From: Bradyrhizobium sp. dw_78 | GTDB taxonomy: Bacteria; Pseudomonadota; Alphaproteobacteria; Rhizobiales; Xanthobacteraceae | DNA length: 64,000 nucleotides | Direction of reading: 5' to 3' | Assembly (NCBI RefSeq): GCF_018449525.1 | Contig: NZ_JAAVUS010000004.1 | Span: 124,001-188,000 of the forward strand | Shown: positions 1-8,647 of the stretch, one piece after another | Numbering within the stretch: the stretch's first letter is position 1 | How the letters are laid out: every line of letters starts with the position of its first letter | Notes under the pieces: model-generated | Told to the model about the DNA's origin: nothing | The model's input: only the letters and a program-made list of their open reading frames with translations | Databases searched by the model: none | Made by a program: the position numbers and the translations under genes

Positions 1-988
1 AGACCTCGCCGGCCGGCACGTGAAAACCTTCGGTATAGAGCTTGAAGTGGTGGATTAGTGCTTCCATCGAGCGCTTCATCTGGCCGCGGCGCGGCGGGAA
101 GATCTTGTGATCCTCGATCGCGACGGGCCCCTGCCCGTCCGGCGCGCGCAGCTTTTGGATACACTGCTTCATGATGCGCACCGACTGGCGCATTTCTTCC
201 ATGCGGATGCAGTAACGGTCGTAGCAGTCGCCGTTCTTGCCGATCGGAATGTCGAAATCCATCTCGGCATAGCATTCGTAAGGCTGCGCCTTGCGCAGAT
301 CCCAAGCCGCGCCCGAGCCGCGCACCATGACGCCGGAAAAACCCCATTCCCACGCCTGCTTCAGCGTCACCACGCCGATATCGACGTTGCGCTGCTTGAA
401 GATGCGGTTGCCGGTCAGGAGCCGCTCCAGATCGGCGACCACGCCGAGGAACGGGTCGCACCAGGCATCGATATCGTCGATCAGCTTCGGCGGCAGATCC
501 TGATGCACGCCGCCGATGCGGAAGAACGCCGCATGCATGCGCGAGCCTGACGCACGCTCGTAGAACACCATCAGCTTTTCGCGCTCTTCAAAGCCCCACA
601 GCGGCGGGGTCAGCGCGCCGACATCCATCGCCTGCGTGGTGACGTTGAGCAAATGCGACAGGATGCGGCCGATCTCGCAATACAGCACCCGGATCAACTG
701 GCCACGGCGCGGCACGGCGATGCCGAGCAGCTTTTCAGCCGCGAGACAAAACGCATGCTCCTGATTCATCGGCGCGACATAGTCTAGCCGGTCGAAATAC
801 GGGATCGCCTGCAGATAGGTCTTCTGCTCGATCAGCTTCTCGGTGCCGCGATGCAGCAGGCCGATATGCGGATCGACGCGCTCGACCACTTCGCCGTCGA
901 GTTCCAGCACCAAGCGCAGCACCCCGTGCGCCGCCGGATGCTGCGGCCCGAAATTGATGGTGAAATTGCGGAGGTTTTGCTCGTTCAT
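1..988 (-). CDS. nuoD: NADH-quinone oxidoreductase subunit D (partial, C-terminus beyond window)
   Basis: This is the 49-kDa subunit of respiratory complex I, part of the peripheral arm that helps form the quinone-binding pocket. The first ~329 codons are present and the family is about 400 residues, so the C-terminal fifth lies off the left edge. The N-terminus reads [20 protein letters not shown], the typical family opening, and an internal [12 protein letters not shown] stretch is also characteristic. The ATG at 986-988 overlaps the nuoC stop by 4 bp (ATGA), which indicates translational coupling in a nuoA-B-C-D operon on the minus strand. The identification is secure. Confidence 0.96.
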   Translation of the reverse strand, partial: MNEQNLRNFTINFGPQHPAAHGVLRLVLELDGEVVERVDPHIGLLHRGTEKLIEQKTYLQAIPYFDRLDYVAPMNQEHAFCLAAEKLLGIAVPRRGQLIRVLYCEIGRILSHLLNVTTQAMDVGALTPPLWGFEEREKLMVFYERASGSRMHAAFFRIGGVHQDLPPKLIDDIDAWCDPFLGVVADLERLLTGNRIFKQRNVDIGVVTLKQAWEWGFSGVMVRGSGAAWDLRKAQPYECYAEMDFDIPIGKNGDCYDRYCIRMEEMRQSVRIMKQCIQKLRAPDGQGPVAIEDHKIFPPRRGQMKRSMEALIHHFKLYTEGFHVPAGEV

Positions 989-1599
989 GACTTAGGCGTC
1001 GCCTTCTCGTCCCCCGGCAGGACCGGATAATCCGCGCCTTCCCACGGCGAGAGGAAATCGAACTTGCGGAATTCCTGATTGAGCCGGACCGGTTCGTACA
1101 CCACCCGCTTCTCCTGGTCGTCGTAACGCACCTCGACGAAACCGGTAAGCGGGAAATCCTTGCGCAGCGGGTGGCCCTCGAAACCGTAATCGGTCAGGAG
1201 CCGCCGCATGTCGGGATGGCCGGTGAAGATCACGCCATAAAGATCATAGGTTTCGCGCTCGAACCAGTCGGCGCCGGGAAACACCTCGATGATCGAGGGT
1301 ACCTGCGTGGTCTCGCCAGCCTCGGCGCGCAGCCGGATGCGGGTATTCAGCGTCGGCGACAGCAGATGATAGACCACGTCGAAGCGCTTCGCCCGGCCGG
1401 GGTAATCGACCGCGGTCACATCGGTAAGATTGACGAAGCGGCAGCCGGGATCGTCACGCAGGAAACGCACGACATCGACGATCCTGCCGGCCAGCACGTC
1501 AACCGTAAGCTGGTCGAAAGCAACGGTATGACCGGTCGCAGCGCCAGCCAGCGCACCCACGATCGTCTGCCCCAAGGCGTCGAGCCTGCCGTCGTCCAT
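985..1599 (-). CDS. nuoC: NADH-quinone oxidoreductase subunit C
   Basis: This is the 30-kDa subunit of complex I, a peripheral-arm scaffold next to NuoD. The protein is 204 aa, the usual length for a stand-alone NuoC (not the NuoCD fusion of enterobacteria). The family signature [12 protein letters not shown] lies at residues 114-125, followed by [20 protein letters not shown]. The gene follows nuoB after 12 bp and overlaps nuoD by 4 bp, so it sits in the same transcript. Nothing unusual was seen. Confidence 0.96.
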   Translation of the reverse strand: MDDGRLDALGQTIVGALAGAATGHTVAFDQLTVDVLAGRIVDVVRFLRDDPGCRFVNLTDVTAVDYPGRAKRFDVVYHLLSPTLNTRIRLRAEAGETTQVPSIIEVFPGADWFERETYDLYGVIFTGHPDMRRLLTDYGFEGHPLRKDFPLTGFVEVRYDDQEKRVVYEPVRLNQEFRKFDFLSPWEGADYPVLPGDEKATPKS

Positions 1600-1611
1600 T
1601 TCCGAAAACCT

Positions 1612-2202
1612 TTAGCGTTCGATAGTGCCGGTGCGCCGGATCTTTTTCTGCAGCAATAGCACGCCGTAGAGCAGCGCTTCCGCCGTCGGTGGACAACCCG
1701 GCACATAGATGTCGATCGGCACGATTCGGTCGCATCCGCGCACCACCGAGTACGAATAGTGATAGTAGCCGCCGCCATTGGCGCACGACCCCATCGAGAT
1801 CACGTAACGCGGCTCGGGCATCTGGTCGTAGACCTTGCGCAGCGCCGGAGCCATCTTGTTGGTCAGCGTGCCGGCCACGATCATCACGTCGGACTGCCGC
1901 GGCGAGGCGCGCGGCGCAAAGCCGAACCGCTCGACGTCATAGCGCGGCATCGACACCTGCATCATCTCGACCGCACAGCACGCGAGACCGAAGGTCATCC
2001 ACATCAGCGATCCCGTGCGCGCCCAAGTGATCAGATCGTCAGCCGCGGCGACGAAAAAACCCTTGTCGGACAGTTCGTGATTGACCTCGAGGAAATAGGG
2101 ATCGTTGGCGCCTACCGGCCTGCCGGTGGAGGGGTCAATGATTCCGGTTGCAGCCGGCGCGACCGCGGGTCTCGAAGACATAGCAGAGGGGCTCAATCCC
2201 AT
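1612..2202 (-). CDS. nuoB: NADH-quinone oxidoreductase subunit B
   Basis: This is the PSST-type subunit of complex I, which holds the terminal iron-sulfur cluster N2. With the start at 2202 the protein is 196 aa. The cluster cysteines are visible: the CC pair at 75-76 (LACCAVEM), C140 (MGSCANGG) and C170 (VPGCPPT). A longer reading from 2223 adds seven residues; MGLSPSA is preferred because orthologues start near there. The start overlaps the end of nuoA by 10 bp, so translation is probably coupled. The extended, poorly conserved first ~35 residues are normal for alphaproteobacteria. Confidence 0.95.
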   Translation of the reverse strand: MGLSPSAMSSRPAVAPAATGIIDPSTGRPVGANDPYFLEVNHELSDKGFFVAAADDLITWARTGSLMWMTFGLACCAVEMMQVSMPRYDVERFGFAPRASPRQSDVMIVAGTLTNKMAPALRKVYDQMPEPRYVISMGSCANGGGYYHYSYSVVRGCDRIVPIDIYVPGCPPTAEALLYGVLLLQKKIRRTGTIER

Positions 2203-2558
2203 TCGAGCGCACCTTTCTTCCATTCATAGGCAAAGCCGACGGTGAGGACGGCCAGGAAAACGATCATCGACCAGAAGCCGGTCGCGCCCAGCTTCCCGAA
2301 CGCCACCGCCCACGGAAACAGGAAGGCCACTTCGAGGTCGAAGATGATGAAAAGGATCGCGACCAGATAGAAGCGTACGTCGAACTTCATGCGGGCGTCG
2401 TCGAAAGCATTGAATCCGCATTCATAAGCGGAAAGCTTTTCCGGATCGGGCTGCTGGAAGGCCAGGATGAAGGGGGCGATCAGCAGGACCACGCCGATCA
2501 GGCCGGCGACCGCGATAAACACCACAAGTGGAAGATAATTCTGCAGGATGCCGGTCAT
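2193..2558 (-). CDS. nuoA: NADH-quinone oxidoreductase subunit A
   Basis: This is the small membrane subunit of complex I at the junction of the membrane and peripheral arms. The protein is 121 aa with three predicted membrane helices (about residues 9-30, 60-80 and 88-110). It has the conserved loop [21 protein letters not shown] between helices 1 and 2. The ATG at 2558 was chosen over an upstream reading to 2657 because it has a strong Shine-Dalgarno (AGGAGAAGG) about 12 bases upstream and matches the family length. It is the first gene of the operon, so the nuo promoter should lie between 2559 and about 2780. Confidence 0.95.
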   Translation of the reverse strand: MTGILQNYLPLVVFIAVAGLIGVVLLIAPFILAFQQPDPEKLSAYECGFNAFDDARMKFDVRFYLVAILFIIFDLEVAFLFPWAVAFGKLGATGFWSMIVFLAVLTVGFAYEWKKGALEWD

Positions 2559-2713
2559 ATCGGCGGTGCCTTCTCCTGCGGTTTTCCGAGCGTCCGCAGA
2601 TTCGCTGATTGGAATTATTCTGAGGCTTAGCGCAGCGCACCAAAGGGCGCAAGACAAGCTATCTTGACGCCCTCAGCCATCCCGGACGGGTCATGACACT
2701 CCAAACCGGCCAC

Positions 2714-2775
2714 GTCCCCTGACCCGTTCACGGCGGGAATGCCCGCCTTGCAGGGGACGGCACGGTTCCCGTGCC
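2714..2775 (-). terminator. Double hairpin downstream of the TRAP-binding-protein gene
   Basis: Two inverted repeats sit just after the minus-strand stop of the gene at 2780. The first is GGCACGG/CCGTGCC (2759-2765 with 2769-2775, loop of 3). The second is GTCCCCTG/CAGGGGAC (2714-2721 with 2751-2758), which encloses an inner GGCGGG/CCCGCC (2732-2737 with 2742-2747). There is no clear T-tract, so this may be a 3' stabilising structure or a Rho-dependent end and not a classical terminator. Confidence 0.4.
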
Positions 2776-2779
2776 CCCC

Positions 2780-3796
2780 TCAGCTCAGCGGCCCGGTATA
2801 TTTTTCCAATTGAGCCCAGGCCTCTCCGCCATAGGTTTTCTGCCACTGCGCGTAAAAACCGGCTTTCACCAGCGCCGCCCGGAACTGCACCGGATCGGGC
2901 TTGTTGAAAATCACGCCCTTGGCCGCGAGTTCGACTTGCAAGGCGCGGTCCATTGCCTCGAGATCGGCCCGCTCTCTGACCGCGGCGGCATCGAAGCCGC
3001 TATTGAGCATCTCGAGCAGATCGGCCGGCAGGCTGGAAAGCGCGCGGCGGTTGGCGATGATCCAGTAGCCGCTCCAGCAATGGTTCGACAGCGCGCAGTA
3101 TTTCTGCACCTCATACAATTTGCCGGTCGATACCTGCGCCAGCGGATTTTCCTGTCCCTCGACGATATGGGTTTGCAAGGCCGAATAGAGTTCGCTGTAG
3201 CTGATGCTCGACGGCAGCGCGCCGAGGCCGGAGAATAGCGAGGTCAAAAGCGACGTGACCGGCACGCGGATCTTGAACCCCTTGAGATCTTCCACACTGT
3301 TCAATTGCCGGCCCGACGACGAGGTGATCTGCCGGAAACCATTGTCCCAGACTTTTTTCATCGGCACGACGCCGGTCCTGGCGATGGCCTCGCGAACGAA
3401 ATCGCCGAGGCCGCCATCCATCGCAGCCCAGACCCGATCATAGGACGGAAAGGCAAAGCCAACGCTTGGCAGGCCCGAGAGCGGCACCAGCGTCGAGAGC
3501 GTCAGGCTCGGCGCCGCCAGGAGATCGATGCCGCCGGCGCGAAGCTGCGACAGCATTTCGGGATCGCCGCCCAACTGACTGTTCGGAAAAACCGTCACGT
3601 TCAGCCTGCCACCGGATTGCGATCCGATGGCTTGCGCAGCCTCGATCAGGCGAACCGTCAGGGGATGCGTATCCGGTGTATCGACGCCAAGCTTGAATTC
3701 GAATTCGGCGGCGGCTCTGGCTGGCTTGCCAAGGAAGCCGGTGGCCCAGGCGGCCGATGCCGCGCCAAGCAAACCCCTTCGGGTCATTTCCTTCAT
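2780..3796 (-). CDS. TRAP transporter solute-binding protein (DctP family)
   Basis: This is a periplasmic binding protein of a tripartite ATP-independent transporter; substrates of the family are often C4-dicarboxylates or other organic acids, but the substrate here cannot be told. It is 338 aa, the usual DctP length. The N-terminus MKEMTRRGLLGAASAA followed by KPARA-AAE is a twin-arginine (Tat) signal, so the protein is probably exported folded. Family landmarks are the N-terminal FKLGVDTP strand, the FPNSQLGGD segment (about 70-78) and the region around KIRVP-VTSL that normally carries the carboxylate-binding arginine. No DctQ or DctM membrane subunit lies beside it: complex I genes follow on one side and a small orphan on the other. 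It therefore seems to be a solitary binding protein. Confidence 0.9.
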   Translation of the reverse strand: MKEMTRRGLLGAASAAWATGFLGKPARAAAEFEFKLGVDTPDTHPLTVRLIEAAQAIGSQSGGRLNVTVFPNSQLGGDPEMLSQLRAGGIDLLAAPSLTLSTLVPLSGLPSVGFAFPSYDRVWAAMDGGLGDFVREAIARTGVVPMKKVWDNGFRQITSSSGRQLNSVEDLKGFKIRVPVTSLLTSLFSGLGALPSSISYSELYSALQTHIVEGQENPLAQVSTGKLYEVQKYCALSNHCWSGYWIIANRRALSSLPADLLEMLNSGFDAAAVRERADLEAMDRALQVELAAKGVIFNKPDPVQFRAALVKAGFYAQWQKTYGGEAWAQLEKYTGPLS

Positions 3797-4013
3797 TGTC
3801 GTTTCTCTCCCCGGCGCTTTATCGCGCCTTGGCCGCAGTTAGCGCCGAACCGTCTCCGTCAGCAAGATCGTCGCCGGCCGAGCCGTCCGCGTTGCTCGAA
3901 AACACGATAGAGGTCGACGAAACCGTTATGCGATGCCTGCGAAACCGCCGTGAAACAGAGCGCGCGTAGCCTCCCTGCCAACGGATCGGTGCTTCAGACG
4001 GCAGGAGGCTCAG

Positions 4014-4208
4014 GTGAACCAGTCGATTCAATCAGCGGACCGCGCAACGCATCTCAAGATCGTGGTGATGGCGCTTGTGGCCGGCATTACGGTGGCGGGG
4101 CTCGGTATCTTCGCGCGGAGCAGTTCCGACGATACCCCGACCGCGCATGTGGTCCGGGCCGGCCAGCCGGTCGCCATGACGAATTCGAACAGCGTGATGA
4201 TCCGGTAA
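4014..4208 (+). CDS. Small single-pass membrane protein, unknown function
   Basis: A 64-aa protein starting at GTG 4014, chosen because GGCAGGAGG lies 5 bases upstream. After a short polar N-terminus there is one hydrophobic segment at about residues 15-33 (IVVMALVAGITVAGLGIFA), then a polar tail that probably lies outside the membrane. I recall similar small proteins recurring in Bradyrhizobium genomes, but no function is known to me. It is followed directly by a stretch that may be gene debris (see 4209-4438). Confidence 0.65.
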   Translation: MNQSIQSADRATHLKIVVMALVAGITVAGLGIFARSSSDDTPTAHVVRAGQPVAMTNSNSVMIR

Positions 4209-4438
4209 GCCAGTCCGAAGCCCGGTGCTTGTCCGCGACAGACAGCCCTTGGTCCCCGGCGGTATGGCTGTTCCGGCAGACCAAAAGCCGCGACTATGCA
4301 AGTATGCTCGATCAGGTGCGGGGCGAATTGCTGAAGCTGACCGCCGCCGAGTAGCCGCTGGTATTACTGTCAGCTTTGCTGGACGCCGGCAGAAATCAGG
4401 GGCCGCGTCCAGAAACAGCACTAAGTCATTGATTCTGC
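4209..4438 (+). other. Intergenic stretch with a possible decayed gene end
   Basis: There is no complete gene here. One plus-strand frame ending at 4354 reads SRDYASMLDQVRGELLKLTAAE followed by a stop; this looks like a real protein C-terminus but has no credible start or upstream body. It could be the tail of a decayed gene. The rest before the tRNA shows nothing clear. Confidence 0.25.
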
Positions 4439-4515
<77 letters not shown>

Positions 4516-4731
4516 GTGATCGCTTGACCCGCGAATGCTGGGACTTAAAGGGGCGCCCAACTCAAGTCAAGGACGTTGCAAATCCCCTTGCTATTCGGGC
4601 ATTTTTGCGATGCCGATTCAAATAAGGGCCTATTTATAGGCAAAACAGCGGAGGCGGCCCGCTCCCGAATCATTTAAGGCCTGCTACGTCTTGGTTTCCT
4701 GAGCCATCAACACCAATGAGGAGGGCCAAAC

Positions 4732-5031
4732 ATGGCGAAGAAAGCAGCGACCCCGGCTACGATCACGCTCAAACATCTGGCGGCCGCCCTGTCGGAGGAG
4801 CACGAGCTATCCAAGAAAAGCGCCGAGGCCATTCTGACCGATCTGGTCGGCCGAATCACCAAGCATCTGAAAAAGGGCGAACGTATCCGCATCGTCGGTC
4901 TCGGCATCCTGCAGGTGCGCAAGCGAGCCGCCCGCATGGGCCGTAACCCCGCCACCGGTGAGCAAATCCACATCAAGGCCAGCAAGAAGGTTGCCTTCCG
5001 CGCGGCCAAGGAACTCAAGGAAGCTGTCTAG
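4732..5031 (+). CDS. HU-family DNA-binding protein
   Basis: A 99-aa nucleoid-associated protein of the HU/IHF fold that bends DNA as a dimer. The N-terminal helices carry an Ala/Thr/Lys-rich lead (MAKKAATPATITLKHL), a few residues longer than standard HU. They are followed by the GERIRIVGLGILQVRKRAAR core, and the DNA-binding arm is marked by GRNPATGEQIHIKAS (about 71-85). The C-terminus VAFRAAKELKEAV is typical. AGGAGG lies about 9 bases upstream of the ATG. It is a single-gene unit ended by the strong terminator at 5088. It is a different paralogue from the IHF subunit encoded near 51.5 kb. Confidence 0.92.
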   Translation: MAKKAATPATITLKHLAAALSEEHELSKKSAEAILTDLVGRITKHLKKGERIRIVGLGILQVRKRAARMGRNPATGEQIHIKASKKVAFRAAKELKEAV

Positions 5032-5087
5032 GGCATGATTCAACCGAGTTGAACAATGCCCCAAGGAAGCGCGTTCCGGCTTTTGCT

Positions 5088-5135
5088 GCGCCATTCCGGC
5101 CCAATAACGCAGCTCCCGGAATGGCGCTTTCTGTT
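5088..5135 (+). terminator. Strong intrinsic terminator after the HU gene
   Basis: A perfect 12-bp stem GCGCCATTCCGG (5088-5099) pairs with CCGGAATGGCGC (5116-5127), followed by TTTCTGTT. A weaker inverted repeat GGGCAT/ATGCCC (5031-5036 with 5056-5061) overlaps the HU stop codon. Because the 12-bp terminator lies here, the peptidase T gene must start downstream of it, which helps choose its start. Confidence 0.85.
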
Positions 5136-5178
5136 ATATTGGCCTGATCGAGTTTCCGTTCCAGCCGCGGTTTTGACA

Positions 5179-6435
5179 GTGCCCTCACCCCTTCAATTCA
5201 AGCACACCGTGACCGAGCGCTTCCTGCGCTATGTGGTCATCGACACCCAGTCGGACCCGGCTTCTCCGACCAGCCCTTCCACCGAAAAGCAGAAGGATCT
5301 GGGCCGCCTGCTCGCAAGCGAACTGCAGGCGATGGGGATCAGCGACGCTCATCTCGACGAATATGGCTATGTCTATGCGACGATCCCCGCGAACACAGAC
5401 AAACGTGGTGTCCCGGCCGTCTGCTTCTGCTCGCACATGGACACCTCGTTCGATTGCTCCGGCAAGGACGTCAAGCCGCAAATCGTCAAAAACTATCGTG
5501 GCGGTGACATCGTGCTGCCGCGCGACCGTTCGCAGATCATCCGTGCCGCGGAACATCCGGCGCTCGCCGGCCAGATCGGCAACGACATCGTCACCACGGA
5601 CGGCACCACGCTGCTGGGCGCAGACAACAAGGCAGGCGTTGCCGAAATCATGGATGCGGCACAGTTCCTGATCAGCAATCCGCAGATCAAGCACGGCCCC
5701 ATCAAGATATTGTTTACGTCCGACGAGGAAATCGGCCGCGGCGTCGACAAGGTCGATCTGAAGAAACTCGGTGCTGACGTCGCCTATACCATGGACGGCG
5801 GAAGCGCAGGCTATATCGAAGACGAGTCGTTTTCGGCTGACGGCGCCACCATCACCATTGAAGGCGTCAGCACCCATCCGGGGTATGCCAAGGGCAGGAT
5901 GGAGCACGCCATCAAGATTGCCGCCGCCATCATCGACCGCCTGCCAAAGAACAAATGCTCGCCGGAAACCACCGAAGGCAAGCAGGGCTTTCTGCATCCG
6001 GTCGCGATCTCGGGCGCGCTGGAACAGGCCACGCTCGCCTTCATCGTACGCGATTTCACCGATGACGGACTGAAGGAAAAGGAAGCCCTGCTGGAAAGCA
6101 TCGTCAAGGAAGTGATGCGGGACTTTCCGCGGTCGACCTACCGGATGGAAATCAAGGAGCAGTACCGCAACATGAAGCAGGTGATCGACCGTCACCCGGA
6201 AATCATGGATCATGCGATGGAGGCCATCCGCCGTGCCGGCCTGCAACCGGCGAAGACCCAGATCCGCGGCGGCACCGACGGGTCACGGCTGTCGTTCATG
6301 GGACTGCCCTGCCCCAACATCTTCGCCGGCGAACATGCCTTTCATTCGCGGCTGGAATGGGTGAGCGTGCAGGACATGGAAAAGGCCGTTCAGACCATCG
6401 TACATTTGGCGATGATCTGGGAGGAACGGGCTTGA
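5179..6435 (+). CDS. pepT: Peptidase T (tripeptide aminopeptidase, M20 family)
   Basis: This is a cytoplasmic zinc aminopeptidase that removes the N-terminal residue from tripeptides. From GTG 5179 the protein is 418 aa, matching the family's ~410. The open frame extends up to 5056, but that extension runs through the HU terminator and lacks homology, so 5179 (or TTG 5173) is preferred; neither has a strong Shine-Dalgarno. Metal-site motifs are present: SHMDT, the bridging-Asp region GADNKAG, the catalytic glutamates in FTSDEEIGRG, the MDGG stretch, and the C-terminal FAGEHAFHSRLEW histidine. Substrate-binding RGGTDGS is also present. It appears to be transcribed alone. Confidence 0.93.
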   Translation: MPSPLQFKHTVTERFLRYVVIDTQSDPASPTSPSTEKQKDLGRLLASELQAMGISDAHLDEYGYVYATIPANTDKRGVPAVCFCSHMDTSFDCSGKDVKPQIVKNYRGGDIVLPRDRSQIIRAAEHPALAGQIGNDIVTTDGTTLLGADNKAGVAEIMDAAQFLISNPQIKHGPIKILFTSDEEIGRGVDKVDLKKLGADVAYTMDGGSAGYIEDESFSADGATITIEGVSTHPGYAKGRMEHAIKIAAAIIDRLPKNKCSPETTEGKQGFLHPVAISGALEQATLAFIVRDFTDDGLKEKEALLESIVKEVMRDFPRSTYRMEIKEQYRNMKQVIDRHPEIMDHAMEAIRRAGLQPAKTQIRGGTDGSRLSFMGLPCPNIFAGEHAFHSRLEWVSVQDMEKAVQTIVHLAMIWEERA

Positions 6436-6457
6436 GCAACGCAGGAAGCTTCAGGCT

Positions 6458-6637
6458 CTAACTAAAAATCCAGACGACGAACCGCCATAACAGCCATCCG
6501 ATGAAGTAGAGCCATCCTGCCATCGCGACCAGGACGGCCGCGAAATAAAAAATAAATGGCGCCCTGTCTTTCAGATTGGAAAGGAGCCGGCGAAAAATTG
6601 TTCTGGACGAACCGTCGTTATTCTTTTCTTCCCGCAC
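6458..6637 (-). CDS. Small two-helix membrane protein, unknown function
   Basis: A 59-aa frame on the minus strand with GTG at 6637 and TAG at 6458-6460. It has a charged N-terminus with REEKNNDG, then SSRTIFRRLLSNLKDRAPF, then two closely spaced hydrophobic helices (about residues 27-41 and 42-57, with GWLYFIGWLLWRF between). The amphipathic-then-membrane layout and clean frame argue that it is a real gene although short; I recall similar short proteins in Bradyrhizobium. The Shine-Dalgarno is weak. It converges on pepT with 22 bp between the stops. Confidence 0.6.
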   Translation of the reverse strand: MREEKNNDGSSRTIFRRLLSNLKDRAPFIFYFAAVLVAMAGWLYFIGWLLWRFVVWIFS

Positions 6638-6770
6638 GGTTATCTCGCAAACTTAACATGCACGCTGCGCCTGTTAATTCATTAAATCAAAGCAAATTGC
6701 CCGCGAGCCCGGGTCTTGACCTCGCCTTGCGGGACAGCGGTGAAAGACGCCCAACGCATATGATCTAAAC

Positions 6771-6864
6771 TCTCGGTTCTGATGGAATCAGAGCTGAAAC
6801 TCTGCTCTTTTGGTTTGATGCGTTTTCTTCACGCGAACCGGAACCAACTTCGCTCGAAAACGCT
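6771..6864 (-). repeat. Bipartite palindromic repeat, family 1, copy A
   Basis: On the minus strand this begins AGCGTTTTCGAGCGAAGT, continues TTCCGGTTCGCGTGAAGAAA and ends in an inverted repeat around CTCTGATTCCATCAGAACC. Copies at 9398, 24267 and 49505 share the same order: a GCGTTTTC/GAAAACGC hairpin, a spacer, then a GGTTCTGATT/AATCAGAACC hairpin. The rest of 6638-7036 is AT-richer intergenic DNA in which I see no gene. Confidence 0.85.
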
Positions 6865-7036
6865 GTAATGATCTAAAAAGCAACGCTCCCAAATAAAACA
6901 CCATGTCCCCGTTTCGTAATACAGGGGGGCCGGACTTAAATTAGCTGTTTTGCATGACGGGACAATGCGATCCCGCTCTTAACCTAACCAATGAACCCTA
7001 ATTGGCATTGCGGCGTAGCCAGGCCACGCGGATCGC

Positions 7037-7897
7037 TCAGGTCGCAGACGCGGTTACGATCCAGATCGCTGCGGGCAGCGGCACCGACACCCCTCGTACG
7101 AAAGGCAACAGCGTCTCGCGGACCGAATGCGTGGAGGCTTCGCGCAACTCCGCTGACTGCCCCTCCAGCGCGCGGCTCGCCGGCCCGATTTCGAGCGCGG
7201 ATTCGATTGCGGCGTCGAGACCTCGCCCAATCGCAACATCGATGGCGAAATCATGCTGCTCCATCGCCACGCTCGAAAATCCCGCTGCATCCAGGATGCG
7301 CCGAACGCGCAGCTCGGATGCAAAGGAGAACGGGCCGGGATCTTCCGGTCCAAGCTGCGGCAGCTTTGGCACATGCTTGTAAACCGCCTGAAGCGGGGCC
7401 ATCAGCCAGGGATTCTCGCGCGGCTCGCGCCAGCACGCGAAAGTCAGCCGTCCCGACGGCCGCAACGCCTTGCGCATATTGGCGAAGGAAACCGCGGGCT
7501 CGGCGAAAAACATCACCCCAAATCGGGACACCAGAAGGTCGGCGCTCGCAGGATCAAACGGGTAGACCGTGGCATCGGCGAGAACGAAATCGACCGGCAC
7601 AGCCGCCGGCGCAACTTGCCGCGCCCGCGCCAGCATCGGCGCCGAGACATCGACGCCGAGGACATGACCTGCCGAACCGGCCTTTTGCGCAAGCGCGATC
7701 GCAATGGCGCCGCAGCCGCAGCCAATATCGACAATCCGCTCACCCGGCCCGACGTTCGCGCGGTCGATCAGGATGTCGGCAACCGGTGCAAGCATGATGT
7801 CCTGCATTTGCTGGCGATCCGTCCAGCGCTGCCCGCCCGGCCCGTTCCAATACGCGATCTGATCGGCATTTTGATCGTGGCCTGCCGGTGCTTCCAT
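7037..7897 (-). CDS. Class I SAM-dependent methyltransferase
   Basis: A 286-aa soluble methyltransferase of the UbiE/Methyltransf_25 type. The SAM-binding motif I is IVDIGCGCGAIAIAL (about 55-69), followed by GVDVSAPMLARAR (motif II), VLADATVYPFDPASADLLVSRFG (motif III) and the post-motif FANMRKALRPSGRLTF. An N-terminal QIAYWNGPGGQRW segment is typical of a subgroup annotated as small-molecule methyltransferases in rhizobia. The substrate is unknown. It is flanked by orphans, so context does not help. Confidence 0.85.
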   Translation of the reverse strand: MEAPAGHDQNADQIAYWNGPGGQRWTDRQQMQDIMLAPVADILIDRANVGPGERIVDIGCGCGAIAIALAQKAGSAGHVLGVDVSAPMLARARQVAPAAVPVDFVLADATVYPFDPASADLLVSRFGVMFFAEPAVSFANMRKALRPSGRLTFACWREPRENPWLMAPLQAVYKHVPKLPQLGPEDPGPFSFASELRVRRILDAAGFSSVAMEQHDFAIDVAIGRGLDAAIESALEIGPASRALEGQSAELREASTHSVRETLLPFVRGVSVPLPAAIWIVTASAT

Positions 7898-7976
7898 CTG
7901 CGTGCTTCCACGTTGCCGTCGGAGAATTTCACAGGGATGCGGGCCCGTAAACGGCGCGCATCAAGCCTATACTGGC

Positions 7977-8243
7977 TTATTTCGTGGTCTTGTCGGCCCC
8001 GTCGTCCATGTTGCCGCCGCTCGCCACGCATTTACTGAAATAATCTCTCTGCTGCTGCGCGGTGCCTTTCGCGCTGCCGGCCGCGGGGTTGCCGGGTTCG
8101 CGTGGGGGAAACGCTTTCGCGACAAGGGAATTGCACTTCTTCGCCACTTCCAACGGGATGGCCGACGCGCCTGTGGGCGCCAGTCCTGCCGCCGCGAACA
8201 GAAGCAGGAGTGTGGCTATCCGGGATCTCGAGGTGACGAACAT
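7977..8243 (-). CDS. Small secreted protein, unknown function
   Basis: An 88-aa protein with a clear Sec signal peptide (MFVTSRSRIATLLLLFAAAG, cleavage near ASA-IPLEV). The mature part is polar with two cysteines (KKCNSLV and SKCVASG) that could form a disulfide, and a KGTAQQQRDYFSKC stretch. The start at 8243 is supported by AGGAG 7 bases upstream. No domain was recognised. Confidence 0.65.
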   Translation of the reverse strand: MFVTSRSRIATLLLLFAAAGLAPTGASAIPLEVAKKCNSLVAKAFPPREPGNPAAGSAKGTAQQQRDYFSKCVASGGNMDDGADKTTK

Positions 8244-8647
8244 GGCTGGTCTCCTGGCGGCATCGCTCCCCGAGCATCTCCGGCACCGCCTGTCGCCGAA
8301 GATCCCTGCAATAGTGTTCTCCTTGAATAACCGAACCGGATTTCCGCCTCAATTCTTTTCGCAGACCGGGAGCGTTGCCGTCGATGACCGGGAATATTGC
8401 CTTTGACCCATTCGCTTTAATCCTGTTGTCCGTATCGATCATCGCAGTAAACTTTCCCGTGCTACCTTCCTGTCCTTCGATCCTATCCATCAAGGACAGG
8501 TGTTTTTGCCATAATTGAACCTCCACCCCGCCCGGCGATCCGTCGAAGGCGGGGTTCTTTTATCCGGGAGGCTGGCGGCGTCAGGAAACGAAAGACCCCG
8601 GCGCGAAGGCCAGGGCCGGTGGTGCCGCGTTTGTGTATCCAGCGACG
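8244..8647. other. Intergenic region ending in an orphan terminator
   Basis: There is no convincing gene between the two small minus-strand genes. A minus-strand frame (up to 8526) begins MEVQLWQKHLSLMDRIEGQE and reads plausibly for ~75 codons, but it runs into the neighbouring gene in another frame. A plus-strand intrinsic terminator lies at 8525-8562 although no plus-strand gene precedes it, so a small RNA is possible. Confidence 0.35.
8525..8562 (+). terminator. Intrinsic terminator with no annotated gene upstream
   Basis: The stem ACCCCGCC (8525-8532) pairs with GGCGGGGT (8548-8555) and is followed by TTCTTTTAT on the plus strand. On the minus strand the sequence after the stem has no T-tract, so the signal works for plus-strand transcripts. 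The nearest upstream plus-strand gene is pepT, 2 kb away. Confidence 0.6.

Noticed and set aside
5056..5178. Upstream extension of peptidase T
   Set aside because: It would run through the perfect 12-bp terminator stem of the HU gene and adds 41 residues not found in the family.
8032..8526. 164-codon minus-strand frame starting MEVQLWQKHLSL
   Set aside because: The first half reads plausibly, but the second half overlaps a better-supported secreted-protein gene in another frame and turns Arg-rich, as shadows do. Kept only as a note.
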